Shown here piece after piece: positions 1-8,237 of a stretch of 44,053 bases of DNA; the first letter of the stretch is position 1; each line of letters starts with the position of its first letter. The stretch is from the NCBI GenBank assembly GCA_018970485.1, contig JAGWWH010000013.1, forward strand, positions 1 through 44,053. The letters run 5' to 3'. The notes under the pieces are model-generated. The model worked only from the letters and a program-made list of their open reading frames with translations, had not been told where the DNA came from and searched no databases. This DNA is from Pseudomonadota bacterium (GTDB lineage: Bacteria; Pseudomonadota; Alphaproteobacteria; Rickettsiales; UBA1997). A program made the position numbers and the translations under genes.

Positions 1-234
1 GTTGGGGCTTACAGCTTGCCTTACATTAATTCTAAATTTCTCTAACGCCGGATCAGTTTAAATTTCCGACTCTCTTCGTTCGTCGTTGGGGCTTACAGCT
101 GCCTTACATTGGTAAAAAATGGATTCCCGCGCCTCGCTCGCAATGACGTGATTAGTTTTAGAACGCAACTCATCACGTCATTGCGAGGAGCGTAGCAACG
201 TGGCAATCCATTTATTTGGGGGTGATGGGATTAT
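1..234. repeat. Non-coding repeat-rich edge: 84-bp-spaced direct repeat plus long hairpin
   Basis: No credible gene is visible. A 26-28 base unit beginning GTTGGGGCTTACAGC and ending GCCTTACATT occurs at 1-28 and again at 85-110, the second copy lacking one T, so the spacing is 84 bases. At 120-210 there is a long imperfect hairpin: the left arm (120-152) reads from TGGATTCCCGC to CAATGACGTGAT, and the right arm (172-210) is largely its reverse complement. This second element resembles the dispersed intergenic palindromes found in many proteobacterial genomes. It lies downstream of the minus-strand lipoprotein gene and could act as its 3-prime hairpin. Confidence 0.6.
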
Positions 235-669
235 TTATTTAGTCAGCGAAGAAACAAAAAATCTTACTACTTGCAGCTTCTCTTCTTTTGCGAACTCGAT
301 TTCTAAATTTTCTTTTTCACGCTTGAATTCGATCGAATCTTTAGCGTTGCCAGTGATGTTCCAGCCCATTTCTGGCAAGGTTTTTAGATAAAAAATTTTA
401 ATTTTTTCTCGTTCAAGATTGGTTGAATAACTTGATGTGATTATGCTGCCAGAAGCTGAGTCAAATCCTAGAGCTTCATCGGAGATTTTTTCCATTCCGA
501 CCAAAAGAGGAATATCCTCGCTTCCTTGTACAAATTCTTCCGAAGCCTTCAATTCTTCAGCTACAACCTCATCGTGATGAACAAATTTCTGAATTTCTTT
601 GTCGAAATGATCGAGATAGGTGCAGGAAAAAAGCAAAAAAAATGGGACTAAAATCAGGATTTTTTTCAT
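235..669 (-). CDS. Hypothetical lipoprotein, about 144 residues
   Basis: The protein begins with a basic, hydrophobic signal peptide ending in a lipobox (FLLFSC, Cys16), so it should be a lipid-anchored envelope protein. The mature part is acidic at first and then holds a compact domain with a pattern seen in small alphaproteobacterial lipoproteins: a short segment about a preferred value (IPLLVGMEKI), FDSASG, and FYLKTLPEMGWN, followed by a strand-rich end. I cannot name a function. I prefer the ATG at 669, two bases after the mutM stop codon, over an in-frame ATG at 684, because the signal peptide then starts directly with MKK. The tight spacing implies co-transcription with mutM. Confidence 0.7.
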   Translation of the reverse strand: MKKILILVPFFLLFSCTYLDHFDKEIQKFVHHDEVVAEELKASEEFVQGSEDIPLLVGMEKISDEALGFDSASGSIITSSYSTNLEREKIKIFYLKTLPEMGWNITGNAKDSIEFKREKENLEIEFAKEEKLQVVRFFVSSLTK

Positions 670-671
670 TA

Positions 672-1484
672 CTATTTTTGACATTGATTGCAGAAAAAGC
701 TGGAGCGACCGCTCTGCGAGATTCTTTGGATCGGGTTTTTACATTGCAAACATTTTTCCCCTGAGCGCCCATAAGTTCTGAATCCATCCTGAAAATGACC
801 AAAATTTCCCTGCGAATCTACGTAATCAGAAATTGACGAACCTCCAGATTTAATGGCTGCTTTGATGATTTTTTTGATCGAAGAAATCAGTTTTTCGATT
901 TCATTTTTTGTCAGCGAATCGGCTTTGCGTAGCGGAGAAATTCCTGAATCGAAAAGCGATTCATTGGCGTAAATATTTCCGACACCTACAACCACTTGGT
1001 TATCCATGATTGTAGTTTTGATGTTGGTTTTTTTTCGGCTTAATTTTTTGGAGAAATCAGCGAAATCGAATTCTTTCTCAAGCGGCTCTGGTCCTAGCTT
1101 AGTAAGCATTTTATGTTTTGAGAGATTTTTTGTTTTTATCAAATCGACAAAACCAAAACGACGCGGATCGTTAAAAACTAAGCAAGTTTCGTCATTAAAT
1201 TCACAAGCGAAGTGATCGTGTTTGAGTCGCTTAAATTCTCGCTCGAGCGTGATTCTTCCGCTCATTCCAAGATGAATAATCAGACTCAAACCATCACTAA
1301 AATTAATAATTAAGTAACGAGCGCGGCGAGAAATTTTAGAAATCTTTGCGCCTTTTAAGGCTTGAAAATCAAGGCTGGAATTTAATCTTAATTTTTTTTC
1401 GGAGCGGAAAATGTTCGTGATTTTCTTTCCGACAATATTTTCTAATCCACGACGAATCGTTTCCACTTCAGGCAATTCAGGCAT
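672..1484 (-). CDS. mutM: Formamidopyrimidine-DNA glycosylase (MutM/Fpg)
   Basis: Bifunctional glycosylase/AP lyase that removes 8-oxoguanine and ring-opened purines in base excision repair. The 270-residue protein begins MPELPEVETIRRGL, in which Pro2 (after Met removal) is the catalytic nucleophile and Glu3 the acid. A DPRRFGF motif and a C-terminal zinc finger (CLQC near residue 245, CNQC at the end) complete the family signature. The open frame extends upstream, but this ATG is required to place the proline at the mature N terminus. One oddity: the conserved RRAKYL lysine (Lys57 in E. coli) reads RRARYL here, a conservative Lys-to-Arg change at a residue known to affect 8-oxoG activity. 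The start codon faces queH with only five bases between. Confidence 0.95.
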   Translation of the reverse strand: MPELPEVETIRRGLENIVGKKITNIFRSEKKLRLNSSLDFQALKGAKISKISRRARYLIINFSDGLSLIIHLGMSGRITLEREFKRLKHDHFACEFNDETCLVFNDPRRFGFVDLIKTKNLSKHKMLTKLGPEPLEKEFDFADFSKKLSRKKTNIKTTIMDNQVVVGVGNIYANESLFDSGISPLRKADSLTKNEIEKLISSIKKIIKAAIKSGGSSISDYVDSQGNFGHFQDGFRTYGRSGEKCLQCKNPIQRISQSGRSSFFCNQCQK

Positions 1485-1489
1485 AAAAA

Positions 1490-2161
1490 ATGAGTTACGA
1501 ATTAACACTTCCAGAAAATGCGAAAGATAATCGCGTCTTGCTCCACAGCTGCTGCGCACCTTGCGCCGGAGACTTAATGGAGCGAATGAAAGAGTCGGGA
1601 ATTGAGGTTACGATTTTTTTCTACAATCCGAACATCCATCCAAAAAAGGAATATGAAATCCGCAAAGAAGAGAACATCCGCTTTGCTGAAAAATTAGGAA
1701 TGCCTTTTGTTGACGCGGATTACGATGTGCAGGATTGGTTCAAGCGCGCCAAGGGTTTAGAGTGGTCGCCAGAGCGCGGCGAGCGTTGTACAAAATGTTT
1801 CGATATGCGTTTCGAACGCACCGCGCTTTATGCTTTTGAAAATGGTTTTACGACAATCAGCTCGTCGCTGGGAATTTCGCGTTGGAAAAATATGGATCAG
1901 ATCAACGATTGCGGAATTCGTGCGGCAAAAAATTACCAAGGAATATCTTATTGGACCTACAACTGGCGCAAAGAAGGCGGCGCGGCGCGGATGTATGAAA
2001 TCGCCAAGCGCGAAGAATTTTACAAACAGGAATATTGCGGTTGCATTTTTTCCCTTCGCGATTCTAACGAATGGCGCGTAAAAAATGGTCGCGAAGAAAT
2101 CAAAATCGGTGAGGAATTTTATCGAGAAGTCGAGATCGATAAAAATTTAATCAAGAAATAA
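1490..2161 (+). CDS. queH: Epoxyqueuosine reductase QueH
   Basis: QueH (formerly DUF208) performs the last step of queuosine synthesis, reducing epoxyqueuosine in the wobble position of tRNAs for Tyr, His, Asn and Asp. It is the non-orthologous alternative to QueG. The 223-residue protein shows the family cysteines: HSCCAPC at residues 19-25, GERCTKC near residue 100 and EYCGC near residue 184, which coordinate an iron-sulfur cluster and a second metal. The start is divergent from mutM, five bases away, so each promoter must lie inside or overlap the other gene, or queH must start slightly further downstream. A weak hairpin with a short T-run follows at 2176-2197. Confidence 0.93.
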   Translation: MSYELTLPENAKDNRVLLHSCCAPCAGDLMERMKESGIEVTIFFYNPNIHPKKEYEIRKEENIRFAEKLGMPFVDADYDVQDWFKRAKGLEWSPERGERCTKCFDMRFERTALYAFENGFTTISSSLGISRWKNMDQINDCGIRAAKNYQGISYWTYNWRKEGGAARMYEIAKREEFYKQEYCGCIFSLRDSNEWRVKNGREEIKIGEEFYREVEIDKNLIKK

Positions 2162-2175
2162 TCTAAACAAGACCG

Positions 2176-2197
2176 ATGGGCTTAAAGGCTCATTTTA
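2176..2197 (+). terminator. Weak hairpin plus T-run after queH
   Basis: ATGGGC and GGCTCAT pair across a short A-rich loop and are followed by TTTTATAT, 15 bases after the queH stop codon. The stem is short (about six pairs with one G-U), so termination here is only plausible. Confidence 0.35.
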
Positions 2198-2225
2198 TAT
2201 CAATTTTGAAATCAATCTCAGAGTT

Positions 2226-3272
2226 ATGAAAACTTCAAAAATACTTTTCTTTGCCTTTTGTTTTATGTGCTGCGCAAATGTGGAGGCGAAAAATATTGTA
2301 GTTCTTGCAACCGGCGGAACCATTGCTGGCGAAGGTGAATCAGCGGTTGGTTCAAAATATGAGCCAGGAAAAGTTGGCATTGATCAGGTAATAAAAAATA
2401 TTCCAGGAATTACAAAGCTCGCTGAAATCAAAGCTGAACAAGTGATGCAAATTGCCAGTCAAGATATGACTAGCGAGTCTTGGCTGAAGATCGCCAAAAG
2501 AGTGAATGAAGTTCTTTCTCAAAATTCCGTAGATGGCGTGGTGATTACTCACGGCACCGATACTCTCGAAGAAACTGCTTATTTTCTGAACTTAGTAGTA
2601 AAAAGTAAAAAGCCCGTGGTGCTAGTTGGTGCAATGCGCCCAACAACTTCTTTGAGTGCTGATGGTGCATTAAATCTTTACAACGCAGTTGCCCTTGCTG
2701 CTTCTAAAAATTCTTACAACCAAGGTGTTTTGGTGATGTTTAACGATGAGATTTATGCCGCGCGCGACGTTACAAAAACTAATACAACAAACGTTTCAAG
2801 CTTTGCAGCGCCCAATGCTGGCATGATTGGATCTGTTATTTATGGCAAAGTGAAATTCTACTACGAATCAATTCGTGCTCACACAGATGAGACTATTTTT
2901 AATGTTAAAAAATCCGATTCTTTGCCAAAGGTTGAAATAGTTTACGCTTACTCTGGCATGGATTCTGGGGTGATCGATTATTTAGTAGAATCGGGAGTAA
3001 AGGGAATAGTTTTGGCAGGAGTTGGTGATGGAAATATCAATAAACAGGGGGTCGAAAAACTTACCAAAGCTGCAAAAAATGGCGTTTTAATAGTGCGCAG
3101 CGCACATCTTGGTTCCGGCTTGGTTGAGCCAAATGTTGAAATTGAGGATGATGAATTCGGTTTTGTGACTGCGGATAATCTTAGTCCGAAAAAGGCGAGA
3201 ATTCTAGCTATGTTAGCTCTGACTAAAACTTGCGATGTGGGGAAGGTGAGGGAGATGTTTGCGAAATATTAG
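2226..3272 (+). CDS. ansB: Exported type II L-asparaginase
   Basis: Hydrolyses L-asparagine to aspartate and ammonia, here probably in the periplasm. Residues 1-21 form a signal peptide (MKTSKILFF... ending VEA-K). The mature enzyme has both family signatures: ATGGTIAG around residues 28-35, with the nucleophilic threonine at 32, and THGTDTLEETAYF around 109-120, with the catalytic Thr111-Asp112 pair. GAMRPTTSLSADG and the C-terminal region agree with the full-length family (348 residues with the signal). An exported asparaginase in an amino-acid-hungry bacterium would suit scavenging. The gene stands alone, followed by an AT-rich hairpin (3283-3308) and a convergent tRNA gene. Confidence 0.93.
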   Translation: MKTSKILFFAFCFMCCANVEAKNIVVLATGGTIAGEGESAVGSKYEPGKVGIDQVIKNIPGITKLAEIKAEQVMQIASQDMTSESWLKIAKRVNEVLSQNSVDGVVITHGTDTLEETAYFLNLVVKSKKPVVLVGAMRPTTSLSADGALNLYNAVALAASKNSYNQGVLVMFNDEIYAARDVTKTNTTNVSSFAAPNAGMIGSVIYGKVKFYYESIRAHTDETIFNVKKSDSLPKVEIVYAYSGMDSGVIDYLVESGVKGIVLAGVGDGNINKQGVEKLTKAAKNGVLIVRSAHLGSGLVEPNVEIEDDEFGFVTADNLSPKKARILAMLALTKTCDVGKVREMFAKY

Positions 3273-3282
3273 ATCCAAAAAT

Positions 3283-3308
3283 CAAAAATTTTCGCTAAGA
3301 AATTTTTG
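3283..3308. terminator. AT-rich hairpin between ansB and tRNA-Gly
   Basis: CAAAAATTT and AAATTTTTG form a nine-base stem. It sits between the ends of two converging genes and could serve as a weak terminator for either direction. It contains few G-C pairs. Confidence 0.3.
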
Positions 3309-3314
3309 AGAAAA

Positions 3315-3389
3315 TGGAGCGGGCGAAGGGATTCGAACCCTCGACATTCACCTTGGCAAGGTGACACTCTACCACTGAGCTACGCCCGC
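3315..3389 (-). tRNA. tRNA-Gly (GCC)
   Basis: Read on the minus strand, this folds as a full cloverleaf: a seven-pair acceptor (GCGGGCG with CGCCCGC), a D arm with TAGCTCAGTGGTAGAG, an anticodon loop TTGCCAA closed by CACC/GGTG, and a T arm with GGTTCGAATCC. CCA is encoded at 3317-3315. Anticodon GCC reads glycine codons GGY. Confidence 0.95.
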
Positions 3390-3535
3390 TCAAAAAATTT
3401 TATTCGACCCTTATCCGTAAAAAGGGGCGCGCAACGTAAGTAGTGGGAAAATAATTTGCAAACGGCGAAGTCGTAAATAGTTTCAACTTAGTTCTAAGAG
3501 GCTTTCTAGCCTTTATTATCAAGCCCTCACTCAAT

Positions 3536-4138
3536 ATGAAAATTTCCAAAATATTTTATCTTTTACTTCTGACCTTAACCACATCATGCGTTGAAACTGT
3601 CGTTATTGGTTCATTAGGTGGTGGAGTTTTAGCCACTCGTGAGAAAACCCTAAAATCAACTCGTAGCGATATCTTAATTACTGCAACACTCAGCACAGAT
3701 TTCATCACTCACGGCTTAAAAAACCCAGGAAGCATAATTAATTTTAGCGTTAATGAGGGTAGGGTTTTGCTCACCGGAATCGCTCGAGACCCAATGAAAG
3801 CAAAGCGAGCGCAAGATCTATCTTGGGGAGCTCTCGGTGTAAAAGAGGTGATTGATGAAGTTCAGATAAGTGAAGAAGGCTTCAAGGCCAAAGACATTTC
3901 TTCGGCTTTTTATGACTACATAATAACTGCTGAAGTTGAATTTAAGTTGCTTTCGGCACGCGACATCAACTGGCCAAATTACAAAATTACCACCGTTGCT
4001 GGTTCGGTTTATTTATTTGGAGTAGTCGCGAATGATTTTGAAATGCAGCGCGCCCTAACTATTGTCTCAAAAATTCGTGGCGTTGAAAAAGTTGTTAACC
4101 ACCTAGTTTTAAGAGATGATCCAAGAAGACGTGGATAA
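3536..4138 (+). CDS. BON-domain lipoprotein, DolP/YraP-like
   Basis: A 200-residue lipoprotein with lipobox TTSC (Cys18) followed by a glycine-rich VIGSLGGG segment. Two BON domains follow: roughly residues 47-110 (a segment with NEGRVLLTGIA and GVKEVIDEVQI) and 123-195 (TTVAGSVYLFGVV and GVEKVVNHLVL). This is the layout of E. coli DolP (YraP), which binds anionic phospholipid at the outer membrane and helps envelope integrity. The same role is inferred here. The gene overlaps the first 23 bases of mtaB, suggesting translational coupling. Confidence 0.85.
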   Translation: MKISKIFYLLLLTLTTSCVETVVIGSLGGGVLATREKTLKSTRSDILITATLSTDFITHGLKNPGSIINFSVNEGRVLLTGIARDPMKAKRAQDLSWGALGVKEVIDEVQISEEGFKAKDISSAFYDYIITAEVEFKLLSARDINWPNYKITTVAGSVYLFGVVANDFEMQRALTIVSKIRGVEKVVNHLVLRDDPRRRG

Positions 4139-5495
4139 TAAAATTATCACCTTCGGCTGTCGTTTAAATACCTATGAGTCAGAGGCGATCAAAGAAGCTT
4201 TAAAGAAAACCGATCAAAAAAATCTTCTGGTTTTTAATTCTTGTGCAGTGACCGCAGAAGCTGAGCGTGAGCTGCGTGCTGCCATACGTAGGGCTAAGCG
4301 GGATAATCCGGATATCAAGATTGTGGTCACTGGCTGCGCCGCACAAATCGATCCAGAAAAATATGCCAAAATGGCCGAAGTAAATTTGGTTCTGGGGAAT
4401 TCAGAAAAATCGAATCCAGAGAGTTATTCACTGCAACAACAATCCTCCTCCTTTGATTCAGTGAGGTTACGAGGATTTCACGAGTCATCTTCTAAAGACG
4501 ATACAGCGCATAAAGATCGAATTTTTTTTGAAGCAAAAAAATCCGCGCAAATATTTTTAACTTCGTCTGAGACCTCTAAAATCAAGGTTAACGACATCAT
4601 GTCGGTTAAAGATACAGCGCCGCAACTCGTCTCTTATTTTGAAAATAGAACGCGGGCATTTCTTGAAATTCAGAATGGATGTAATCATCGCTGCACTTTT
4701 TGTGTGATCCCATTTGGCCGCGGAAATAGCCGTTCGGTGGCATTTGGTGAAATTGTTTCGCAGATAAAAAAAATGGTCGCCGCAGGTCACAAAGAAGTGG
4801 TTCTTACTGGCGTAGATATTTCTGGTTACGGCGAAGATTTGGCGGTGCCGATAACTTTATCAGGCATGATCAAGCGTTTGCTCAAGCTGGTTCCTGAGCT
4901 TTCGCGCTTAAGACTTTCTTCGATCGATGTGGCGGAGATTGATGAAGAATTTTTTGAGATTTTGCGTGACGAGCCACGCTTTACGCCTTACTTACATCTG
5001 AGTGTACAGTCTGGAGATGATGTAATTTTAAAAAGGATGAAGCGTCGTCATAATCGCCAACAAGTTTTAGATTTTTGTGCGAAGGCGCGCGAAATAAGGC
5101 CAGAAATCACTTTCGGTGCTGATATTATCGCAGGCTTTCCAACTGAAACTGAAGAGATGTTTCAAAATTCTGTGCAGTTAATCGAGGAAGCGGGAATTAT
5201 TTTTACGCATATTTTTCCTTATTCAAAACGCGATGGAACCCCAGCTGCCAAGATGCCGCAGGTTAACGGAAAAATAATCAAAGAGCGTGGAAAAATTTTA
5301 CGTGAGGCGGGAGCGCGGGAATTACAAAAATTTTTAGCCAAACAAATTGGTAAAAATTTAAGTGTAATTTTGGAGAAGGATGGATTTGGAAAATCAGAAA
5401 ATTTTCTTGATGTAAAGCTTGCGCGAGGAAAATCTGGTGACGTCATTCTAACCAAAGCTGTGGCGGTTGAAAACAATTATTTAATCGGAGAGTAA
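4116..5495 (+). CDS. mtaB: tRNA N6-threonylcarbamoyladenosine methylthiotransferase (MtaB)
   Basis: Radical-SAM enzyme that adds a methylthio group to t6A37 of tRNAs decoding ANN codons. N-terminal MTTase domain: cysteines 15 (FGCRLN), 43 (NSCAV) and 74 (TGCAAQ) bind one 4Fe-4S cluster. The radical-SAM motif CNHRCTFC (Cys189, 193, 196) binds the second. The GCRLNTYESE form fits MtaB rather than MiaB or RimO. At 459 residues it is longer than usual. The excess is an extra stretch of about 40 residues between positions 104 and 153, rich in Ser and Gln and then Lys, where relatives have a short linker before the DIMSVKDTAP segment. The frame stays open through it. The start chosen overlaps the BON gene; a GTG at 4131 is an alternative. 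Confidence 0.92.
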   Translation: MIQEDVDNKIITFGCRLNTYESEAIKEALKKTDQKNLLVFNSCAVTAEAERELRAAIRRAKRDNPDIKIVVTGCAAQIDPEKYAKMAEVNLVLGNSEKSNPESYSLQQQSSSFDSVRLRGFHESSSKDDTAHKDRIFFEAKKSAQIFLTSSETSKIKVNDIMSVKDTAPQLVSYFENRTRAFLEIQNGCNHRCTFCVIPFGRGNSRSVAFGEIVSQIKKMVAAGHKEVVLTGVDISGYGEDLAVPITLSGMIKRLLKLVPELSRLRLSSIDVAEIDEEFFEILRDEPRFTPYLHLSVQSGDDVILKRMKRRHNRQQVLDFCAKAREIRPEITFGADIIAGFPTETEEMFQNSVQLIEEAGIIFTHIFPYSKRDGTPAAKMPQVNGKIIKERGKILREAGARELQKFLAKQIGKNLSVILEKDGFGKSENFLDVKLARGKSGDVILTKAVAVENNYLIGE

Positions 5496-5783
5496 GTGAA
5501 AAAATTTTTTCTATTTTGGGCAGTTCTATTTTTGACTAACTGCTCTTCTTATCGCGAATCTTTAGGGCAATATAATTTACCAACCACCAACATCAGAGAG
5601 GCAACTAAAGAAGGAAGAGCCTGTTACTACAGCAGTGATCTAAAATTTTGGGGCTCGAACATTGATTTCACCATCGATAGTGCGCGCAGGAAGGGTGGCA
5701 TTAGCAGCATTACCGCAATCGAAAAAGAGACGAGTGGAAATTTATTGCTGCGCAGGAAGTGCATCATTGTTCGGGGCAACTAA
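5496..5783 (+). CDS. TRL-like small lipoprotein
   Basis: A 95-residue protein starting at a GTG immediately after the mtaB stop codon, with GGAG at 5487-5490 as ribosome binding site. It has a signal peptide ending in lipobox LTNC (Cys16). The rest matches the TRL-like pattern as I recall it: KEGRACYYS, then a D-rich step (IDFTIDSARRKGGISSI), then a tail resembling LGxYxxYCTIVxG (LLLRRKCIIVRGN). The function of that family is not established. Its 3-prime end overlaps the convergent phosphatase gene by 42 bases. Confidence 0.65.
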   Translation: MKKFFLFWAVLFLTNCSSYRESLGQYNLPTTNIREATKEGRACYYSSDLKFWGSNIDFTIDSARRKGGISSITAIEKETSGNLLLRRKCIIVRGN

Positions 5784-6500
5784 TAGCTGATCTTTCGCTG
5801 GTGTTGCGGGAGCGGGTTTTGATAATTTTGGAGGATTTTCCTCCAGCTCTTCCCGCGCTTTTTGTAAGTCTTCCTGAAATTCACTGTTTTGTAGTAAGCT
5901 GCCGATGACGATGCGAGAAAGCTGCTCTCCACCTACCACATCATGAGGATAATGCATTCCAACCAACACGCGTCTCTGAGCAATTTTTTTAGCAAGATTT
6001 TGTAGATCAAAATATTTCTCTGGAACGAGTAATCCAAGAATTTGTGCATTGATGAAACTAGAGCTGGTGTGTCCGCTTGGGTAGGATTGTCCTTGGCTTG
6101 GAGTGATCAACATGTTGATTTTTTTATCGACGAGGTAGGGACGGGTTACGTTCCAGTGTTCTTTAAAATTATCAGTGACCGCCTTTGAAGTCGCAGAAAC
6201 TCTATCAAGCAAGCGATAGAGATTGGGATAAGAATCTCGAGTTAGAGAGCGATCGACATATAAAATAAAAATTTCCGGACGCAGATATTTTTCGCGTGAA
6301 GCAAGTTCTAATTCATTCAAGTTAAATTTTTTCTGCATCTTGATGATTTGCTGAATTTCATCTTGCATCTCCTTGCTGTCGCTTGCGAATGGTGGTTCTA
6401 TTAAAGTAGGAGGGATTGAATCGGCGGCAAAATATTTTTCTGTTGTTGCGCTGCAGGCCGAAAGAATTAGAAAAATGGCCACAAAAATTTGATGCTTCAT
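5742..6500 (-). CDS. PAP2-family (class A) acid phosphatase lipoprotein
   Basis: Probable envelope phosphatase releasing phosphate from organic monoesters. The signal peptide ends in lipobox LSAC (Cys16). All three PAP2 motifs are visible: K-x6-RP (KEHWNVTRP), PSGHT, and the third motif with R, H and D (QRRVLVGMHYPHD). This arrangement is typical of bacterial class A non-specific acid phosphatases. The C-terminal 30-40 residues are a Pro/Ala/Lys-rich tail beyond the catalytic domain. The gene is divergent from nusB (34-base gap) and its 3-prime end lies antisense to the TRL-like gene. Confidence 0.88.
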   Translation of the reverse strand: MKHQIFVAIFLILSACSATTEKYFAADSIPPTLIEPPFASDSKEMQDEIQQIIKMQKKFNLNELELASREKYLRPEIFILYVDRSLTRDSYPNLYRLLDRVSATSKAVTDNFKEHWNVTRPYLVDKKINMLITPSQGQSYPSGHTSSSFINAQILGLLVPEKYFDLQNLAKKIAQRRVLVGMHYPHDVVGGEQLSRIVIGSLLQNSEFQEDLQKAREELEENPPKLSKPAPATPAKDQLLVAPNNDALPAQQ

Positions 6501-6534
6501 AGAAGAAAAATAGAAAAAAAATTCAGTTCAAAAC

Positions 6535-6978
6535 ATGACAAAACAGAAAAGCAAAAATCGCAAACGAACTTTGTCGCGTTTGATTGCGGTGCAAATTTTT
6601 TATCAACATGATTTCGGCTTATCGGAAAAATCTTACGATGAGATTAAGAAACACTTGGTTGAAAACTATATCTTAAATTCTGATGACGAAATTTCTTCTT
6701 ACCAAAGTGAGATCGATTCACAATTTTTGGATAAATTGATTTTGGCACCGCAGCTTTTTGAGAAGATAGATCAAGATATCGCTCCCTTCATTAATCAGCC
6801 AGTTTCTAAGCTCGACAAGATTGTTTTACATATTTTGCGTCTCGCGATTTTTGAGTTGCAAACACTTAAAGACATTCCACCAAATGTTGTGATTGATGAA
6901 TATGTTGGGATAGCAGCAAGTTTTTTTGATCACAAAAAAGTAACTTTCGTCAACGCCATTTTAGATAAATTTAAATGA
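6535..6978 (+). CDS. nusB: Transcription antitermination factor NusB
   Basis: All-helical RNA-binding factor that with NusE binds boxA and supports rRNA antitermination. The 147-residue protein has the family outline: an Arg-rich start with RLIAVQIFYQHDF, a central KLILAPQLFEKIDQDI region, and the C-terminal signature VVIDEYVGIAASFFDHKKVTFVNAILD. The stop codon overlaps the lysA start as ATGA, so the two are translationally coupled. It heads a nusB-lysA-rimM-lipoprotein operon. Confidence 0.93.
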   Translation: MTKQKSKNRKRTLSRLIAVQIFYQHDFGLSEKSYDEIKKHLVENYILNSDDEISSYQSEIDSQFLDKLILAPQLFEKIDQDIAPFINQPVSKLDKIVLHILRLAIFELQTLKDIPPNVVIDEYVGIAASFFDHKKVTFVNAILDKFK

Positions 6979-8237
6979 AATTCTTGACCTACAAAAACTC
7001 GAAAAAACTAGATTCTCTTTTTGTTGAAGATGTTCCGATTCTAGATATTTCTGATGCAGTTGGCACTCCGTTTTATTGCTACTCACGCAAAAATTTAGTT
7101 GAGAATTTTCAAAATTTTTCCGACGCATTTTTGCAAGCTGGAATTTCTGAATTTAAAATTTGTTACGCCATCAAGGCCAACTTCAATATTCATTTGGTAA
7201 AAATTTTAGCCGAGCTTGGATCGGGAATCGATGCAGTTTCTGCTGGAGAAATTTTTCGCGCGATCAAGGCAGGAGTTAGTCCCAAGAAGATTGTTTTCGC
7301 CGGAGTTGGCAAAACGCGCGAAGAAATTTCTTACGCTTTAGAGAGTGGAGTTGAAGAATTTTCGGTTGAATCTGTTCCAGAGATGTTCCTGTTAAGCGAG
7401 GTGGCTGTAAGTCTGAAAAAGAAAGCGAAATTTTCTCTGCGCGTTAATCCTAACGTTGATGCCAAGACCCACGACAAGATTTCTACTGGCAGAAAGGGTG
7501 ACAAATTTGGTGTTGATATTGAGTTAGCCGAAGAGATTTACGCCAAAGCATCAAAGCTGCCGGGACTAGAGGTTTATGGTATCGCGATGCATATCGGCTC
7601 ACAAATCACTACGATTGATCCATTTGTTGCTGCTTTCAAAAAACTACGCGAGCTCTGTTTAACTTTGCGTAAAAATGGTCATAAAATTTCCGCTCTCGAT
7701 TTCGGTGGTGGTATCGGAATTCTCTACAAAAACGAAAACACACTTTTGATTCAAGATTACGTAGATTTGATCAAAGAAATAACGACAGACTTAAAAGTTA
7801 AAATCACCATCGCGCCAGGCAGAGCAATAGTTGGCAGTGCAGGAATTTTGGTAAGTAAGATTCTTTTTCTCAAAGAAACCGCAGTAAGAAATTTCGCGAT
7901 TATTGATGCGGCCATGAATGATTTAATGCGTCCCGGCCTTTACGGCTCTTATCACGAAATCCTTCCAGTGATTAAAAAATCTGGCGCGAAATACAGCTTC
8001 GATTTGGCTGGTCCAGTTTGTGAATCCACCGACGTTCTTGCGCAAAATCGCGAGTTGATTGATCCAAAATCAGATGACCTTCTAGCCTTTATCAGCGCGG
8101 GTGCTTACGGCTCATCAATGTCGAACGAATATAACTGTCGTCCACTTATCCCAGAAGTTTTGGTTGATGGAAATAACTTTCGAGTGATTCGTCGTCGTCC
8201 AAGTTTTGAAGAAATGTTACATCTAGAAAATGACTAA
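6975..8237 (+). CDS. lysA: Diaminopimelate decarboxylase
   Basis: PLP enzyme converting meso-diaminopimelate to L-lysine. The fold-III PLP lysine is Lys67 in CYAIKAN. The phosphate-binding glycine motif appears as FGGGIGILY, followed by APGRAIVGSAG. The C-terminal barrel has the substrate Cys/Glu motif (GPVCESTDVLAQ) and GAYGSSMSNEYNCRP. At 420 residues it is full length. It is coupled at both ends: ATGA with nusB and an eight-base overlap with rimM. Retention of lysine synthesis sets this organism apart from the most reduced intracellular relatives. Confidence 0.95.
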   Translation: MKFLTYKNSKKLDSLFVEDVPILDISDAVGTPFYCYSRKNLVENFQNFSDAFLQAGISEFKICYAIKANFNIHLVKILAELGSGIDAVSAGEIFRAIKAGVSPKKIVFAGVGKTREEISYALESGVEEFSVESVPEMFLLSEVAVSLKKKAKFSLRVNPNVDAKTHDKISTGRKGDKFGVDIELAEEIYAKASKLPGLEVYGIAMHIGSQITTIDPFVAAFKKLRELCLTLRKNGHKISALDFGGGIGILYKNENTLLIQDYVDLIKEITTDLKVKITIAPGRAIVGSAGILVSKILFLKETAVRNFAIIDAAMNDLMRPGLYGSYHEILPVIKKSGAKYSFDLAGPVCESTDVLAQNRELIDPKSDDLLAFISAGAYGSSMSNEYNCRPLIPEVLVDGNNFRVIRRRPSFEEMLHLEND

